A stretch of DNA of 64,000 nt from Verrucomicrobium sp. GAS474 (GTDB lineage: Bacteria; Verrucomicrobiota; Verrucomicrobiia; Methylacidiphilales; GAS474): positions 3,224,001 through 3,288,000 of the forward strand of contig NZ_LT629781.1 in NCBI RefSeq assembly GCF_900105685.1, given 5' to 3'. The stretch's first letter is position 1. Each line of letters opens with the position of its first letter. Positions 61,111-64,000 of the stretch are shown piece by piece. The position numbers and the translations under genes were made by a program. The notes beneath the pieces were generated by a model. The model ran no database searches. It was not told where the DNA came from and saw only the letters and a program-made list of their open reading frames with translations.

Positions 61111-62403
61111 CTAGCGGCGGCCGATGCTGTGGTATTCGAATCCGAGGGCGGCGACCTTCGCGGGGTCGAGGAGGTTGCGGCCGTCGAAGAGGAGGTTGCT
61201 GAGGGCGCGCTTCCGCATCGAGGCCCAGTCGAGGTCGCGGAATTCCTTCCACTCCGTCGCCACGACGATGACGTCGGCCTTCTCGGCGACGTCCTCGCCC
61301 CTGGAGACGATCTCGAGGCGGGGCTCGATTTCCTTCGCCTTCTCCGCGCCCTGCGGGTCATAGGCGATGACGTGGGCCCCTTCCTTCAGGAAGATCTGGG
61401 CGAGGTCCATCGCGACGCTGTTGCGGACGTCGTCGGTGTTCCCCTTGAAGGCGAGGCCGAGGAGGCCGACCCGCTTTTCGCGGAAGACCCAGAGGCTGTC
61501 GCGGATCTGCTTCACGAAGTGCTCCCGCTGGTCGTCGTTGATCCGGGAGACCTCCTTCAGGAGGCCGAAGTCGTAGCCGAGATCCTCGGAGATGCGGATG
61601 AAGGCGGAGAGATCCTTCGGGAAGCACGAGCCGCCGTAGCCGATGCCCGCGTTGAGGAAGGCGCGGCCGATGCGGTGGTCGGCGCCCATGCCCTGGGCGA
61701 CCATCTCGACGTTCGCCCCGGAGGCCTCGCAGATGCGGGAGATCGCGTTGATGTAGGAGATCTTCAGCGCGAGGAAGCTGTTCGCGGCATGCTTGATGAG
61801 CTCGGCCGAGTTGAGGTCGGTGACGAGGATCGGCGCGCCGAAGGGGGTGTAGAGCTCCTTCATGATGTTCCCGGCCTTCTCGGTGTCGGCGCCGACGACG
61901 ACGCGGTCCGGCTTCATGAGGTCGGCGACGGCGGAGCCTTCGCGGAGGAACTCGGGATTGCTGACGACGTCGAACTCGACGCCGCCCGAGTTGTAGCGGG
62001 AGATGGTCTGGCGGACCTTCTCGCCGGTCTTCACGGGGACGGTGCTCTTGTCGACGACGACGCGGTAGTCGGTGATGACGCCGGCGATCTCGCGGGCGAC
62101 CTTCTCGACGAAGCTGAGGTCGACGCTGCCGTCGGGCTGGGGCGGCGTGGGGACGGCGATGAAGACGACGAGGGCGTTGTCGACGCCTTCCTTGATCGAG
62201 GTCGTGAACTTCAGCCGCCCGTTGGCGACGTTGCGGACGATCATCTCCTCGAGGCCGGGCTCGTAGATGGGGATCTTCCCCGCGCGCAGGGCGGCGACCT
62301 TATGCTCGTTGTTGTCGACGCAGATCACCTCGTGACCGACCTCGGCAAAGCACGTTCCTGTCGTAAGACCAACATAACCCGACCCGATAATGGCTAGCTT
62401 CAT
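61111..62403 (-). CDS. ugd: UDP-glucose 6-dehydrogenase
   Basis: 430 residues; two NAD-dependent oxidations of UDP-glucose to UDP-glucuronate. NAD-binding GSGYVGL (7-13), SNPEFLREGSAVADLM, and the catalytic Cys in IGYGGSCFPKDLSAF. Same run as lptD and purA. Supplies uronate for surface polysaccharide. The usual upstream purine-rich ribosome-binding site is not visible, only a pyrimidine-rich stretch. Confidence 0.95.
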   Translation of the reverse strand: MKLAIIGSGYVGLTTGTCFAEVGHEVICVDNNEHKVAALRAGKIPIYEPGLEEMIVRNVANGRLKFTTSIKEGVDNALVVFIAVPTPPQPDGSVDLSFVEKVAREIAGVITDYRVVVDKSTVPVKTGEKVRQTISRYNSGGVEFDVVSNPEFLREGSAVADLMKPDRVVVGADTEKAGNIMKELYTPFGAPILVTDLNSAELIKHAANSFLALKISYINAISRICEASGANVEMVAQGMGADHRIGRAFLNAGIGYGGSCFPKDLSAFIRISEDLGYDFGLLKEVSRINDDQREHFVKQIRDSLWVFREKRVGLLGLAFKGNTDDVRNSVAMDLAQIFLKEGAHVIAYDPQGAEKAKEIEPRLEIVSRGEDVAEKADVIVVATEWKEFRDLDWASMRKRALSNLLFDGRNLLDPAKVAALGFEYHSIGRR

Positions 62404-62478
62404 AAAAAGACGAAAAGTAGGAGGTTGCGACGAAAAACGGCGTCTGAAAAGCGTTATTCCAGAAAGGCTGCCGCACGC

Positions 62479-64000
62479 TTATTCGGAAACGCGGATGCTC
62501 GCGTTGGGGAAGGCCTTCAGCGTGAAGCTCAGGTAGACCGACTGCTCGCTCTCGCTGTTGCGGTTGTTCCGCTCCGAGAGGGTCAGGCCGATCTGCCAGG
62601 AGGAGAGGTCGCGGTAGATGGTGTAATTCTGCTCGCTGAGGTGGCTGTCCGTGGTGTCGAAGGCGTGGAAGGTCTGGAACTGCCAATGCTCGTTCAGGCG
62701 CCAGAAATTCTTCACGTAGATGTTGTTCGAGTTCTGGATCGGCAGGCCGTAGATGTCGACGGCGGTGACGTTCTGGAGGAGGCGGTCGCCGACGGTGAAC
62801 TGGTAGGAGCGGTCGGGCTGCCAGGAGATGCTCTGGTCGTACATGTCGTAGCTGTTCCCCTTCGTGTCGATCGCCGCGCGGGAATCGAAGTGGAGCCAGG
62901 GGAAGGGCCGGATCGTGAGGTCGCTGTAGGCGTGGCTGAGAGTGTCGGAACGGAGGATCTGCTCTTCGTCATAATGCCGGGTGAGGTTGACGTCGGTGTA
63001 GAGGTCCCAGTCGAGGAGGTCCCAGTTCTTCCCGTCGCGCTTCGTCTGGATCTTGTTCCGGACGCCCTCGCGGAGGACGACCTGGCGGTCGATGGAATCG
63101 ACCGAGTTCCAGCCGGGGAAGCCGAGGGGGTTGGCCCAGGTGTTCGCCACCCGGTCGTCGAAGCCCCGGACGAGGTCGCGCCCGGCGGTGGGGAGGATCG
63201 CCTCGGCGTTCATGTAGGGCTCGACGACATGGCGTAAGCCGTCGACGGCGAGGCCGGGGACGTTTGCGTCGTTCCAAGTCTGGGAGAGCTTGAAGGAGAG
63301 TTCCTCGCCCGCGTCGACGACGGCGCGCTGGGCCGAGTCCTGGACGTGGTCGGTATAGAGGCCGTTGTTGTCGTTGCTCCACGCCGTCCCGCGGAACCCG
63401 ACGTGGGGGGTCGAGTTCAGCCAGCCGAAGAACTGCTGGGGCAGGGAGAACTGGTGGTAGGTGTCCCAGCGGTAGGCGCTGTAGTTCTTCGGACGGACGG
63501 CGTTGTAGTAGGTCTGGTTCGAGAAATTCTGCTGGAAATTGACGACGCTCGCCTCGCCCTGATACTGGACGCGGCTGCCGAAGAGGCTCACCGGCTTCAG
63601 GTCGAGGCGGACCTCGGGGGCCCGCTCGGTGCCGTCGAAGAAGCGGTTCGGCTGGAGGCGTCCGAGGACGGAGACCTCGAAGTTCGGCGTCCACTGGGTG
63701 AACTCGACCGTGTTGTCGGGCATCCGCTCCCCGGCGAACTGGTTCCGGTAGAAGTCCTCGGTGATGTAGGGATCGCTCCAGACGTTGGCGTTGATCTTGC
63801 CGGTCAGGCCGTCGGAAACGGGGAAGATCTCCTGGAGGGCGAAGAGGTAGCGGTCCCGCCCGATGGGGGAACGGGGAATCGAGGTCGGGTTCTCCTTCGA
63901 GTCGTCGTCGTTGACGGAATAGGCGCGGAAGAAGCCGCTGCCGTCCTTGGTCGGCCGGAACTTGAAGTCGACGCCGCCCGCCTCGCCCCGGCGGGAGCGG
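62479..64000 (-). CDS. lptD: LPS-assembly protein LptD, 5' end outside window
   Basis: About 507 residues of an outer-membrane barrel, open to the window edge so the N-terminal part including any OstA domain is missing. Alternating hydrophobic/polar strands with many aromatics (for example LTGKINANVWSDPYITEDFYRNQF, VNLTRHYDEEQILRSDTLSHA, WRLNEHWQFQTFHAFDTTD) and the C-terminal strand pattern fit LptD. Role: insertion of LPS into the outer membrane. Its 3' neighbour is ugd. The family call is by general LptD-like pattern, not by a distinct motif. Confidence 0.75.
   Translation of the reverse strand, partial: RSRRGEAGGVDFKFRPTKDGSGFFRAYSVNDDDSKENPTSIPRSPIGRDRYLFALQEIFPVSDGLTGKINANVWSDPYITEDFYRNQFAGERMPDNTVEFTQWTPNFEVSVLGRLQPNRFFDGTERAPEVRLDLKPVSLFGSRVQYQGEASVVNFQQNFSNQTYYNAVRPKNYSAYRWDTYHQFSLPQQFFGWLNSTPHVGFRGTAWSNDNNGLYTDHVQDSAQRAVVDAGEELSFKLSQTWNDANVPGLAVDGLRHVVEPYMNAEAILPTAGRDLVRGFDDRVANTWANPLGFPGWNSVDSIDRQVVLREGVRNKIQTKRDGKNWDLLDWDLYTDVNLTRHYDEEQILRSDTLSHAYSDLTIRPFPWLHFDSRAAIDTKGNSYDMYDQSISWQPDRSYQFTVGDRLLQNVTAVDIYGLPIQNSNNIYVKNFWRLNEHWQFQTFHAFDTTDSHLSEQNYTIYRDLSSWQIGLTLSERNNRNSESEQSVYLSFTLKAFPNASIRVSE

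Overview
This 64 kb window is a gene-dense, high-GC stretch of a bacterial chromosome. The best lineage clue is a 51-residue small basic protein (25016..25171) of a family confined to Verrucomicrobia and Chlamydiae. Also consistent are two adjacent bactofilins, a long-form IspG (591 aa), TrmFO, and Gram-negative envelope genes (LptD, a lipid A biosynthesis N-terminal-domain protein, OmpA, an outer-membrane efflux factor). The organism is most likely a member of Verrucomicrobiota, aerobic or facultative; species cannot be told. No rRNA, tRNA, transposase, integrase, phage gene or CRISPR array was recognised, so this is mostly core chromosome with scattered accessory genes.

Layout. 0-5.4 kb: a BlaI/BlaR1-type regulator-sensor pair, an alpha-oxoamine synthase and a small protein. 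5.4-10.2 kb: an ExbB-ExbD-TPR-OmpA operon that looks like a compact energised envelope machine. 10.3-16.1 kb: adenylate kinase, a fused siroheme-decarboxylase-like Lrp protein beside a cytochrome-b-like membrane protein, leuB and leuD, and a DUF2007 protein with a probably leaderless promoter. 16.1-25.2 kb: a giant secreted TPR protein with a DUF3142 protein, argH, an rluB-like pseudouridine synthase, a KgtP-like permease and the small basic protein. 25.2-30.9 kb: two bactofilins, then on the plus strand a LuxE-LuxC fatty-acid reductase pair without luciferase, a 158-bp inverted-repeat element, queD, modB and modC. 30.9-38.1 kb: farnesyl diphosphate synthase, an MCP, then ahcY-metK with a divergent SahR-like ArsR-methyltransferase regulator. 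38.1-45.2 kb: a GT61 glycosyltransferase, a membrane lycopene cyclase, a tandem ACT protein, a GT39 transferase translationally coupled to a serine hydrolase, a coiled-coil protein and a DnaJ-like chaperone. 45.2-53.5 kb: TetR-EmrA-EmrB-OMF efflux operon, LABN protein, trmFO, and a second TetR regulator divergent from an SDR. 53.5-64 kb: an envelope and isoprenoid run in the order lptD (cut by the window edge), ugd, purA, uppS, cdsA, dxr, rseP, ispG.

Working together: dxr, ispG, ispA and uppS supply isoprenoid precursors, prenyl diphosphate and the undecaprenyl carrier; cdsA, rseP and lptD serve the envelope; ahcY, metK and the SahR-like regulator run the SAM cycle. The most noteworthy items are the luciferase-free luxEC pair, the perfect 25-bp terminal-inverted-repeat element that supplies luxC's stop codon, a 30/33 repeat shared by two intergenic regions, the fused NirDL-like protein, paired operator dyads for two regulators, and a QueD that lacks a canonical zinc ligand. 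Domain and family calls come from reading the translated sequence only; no database search was run.
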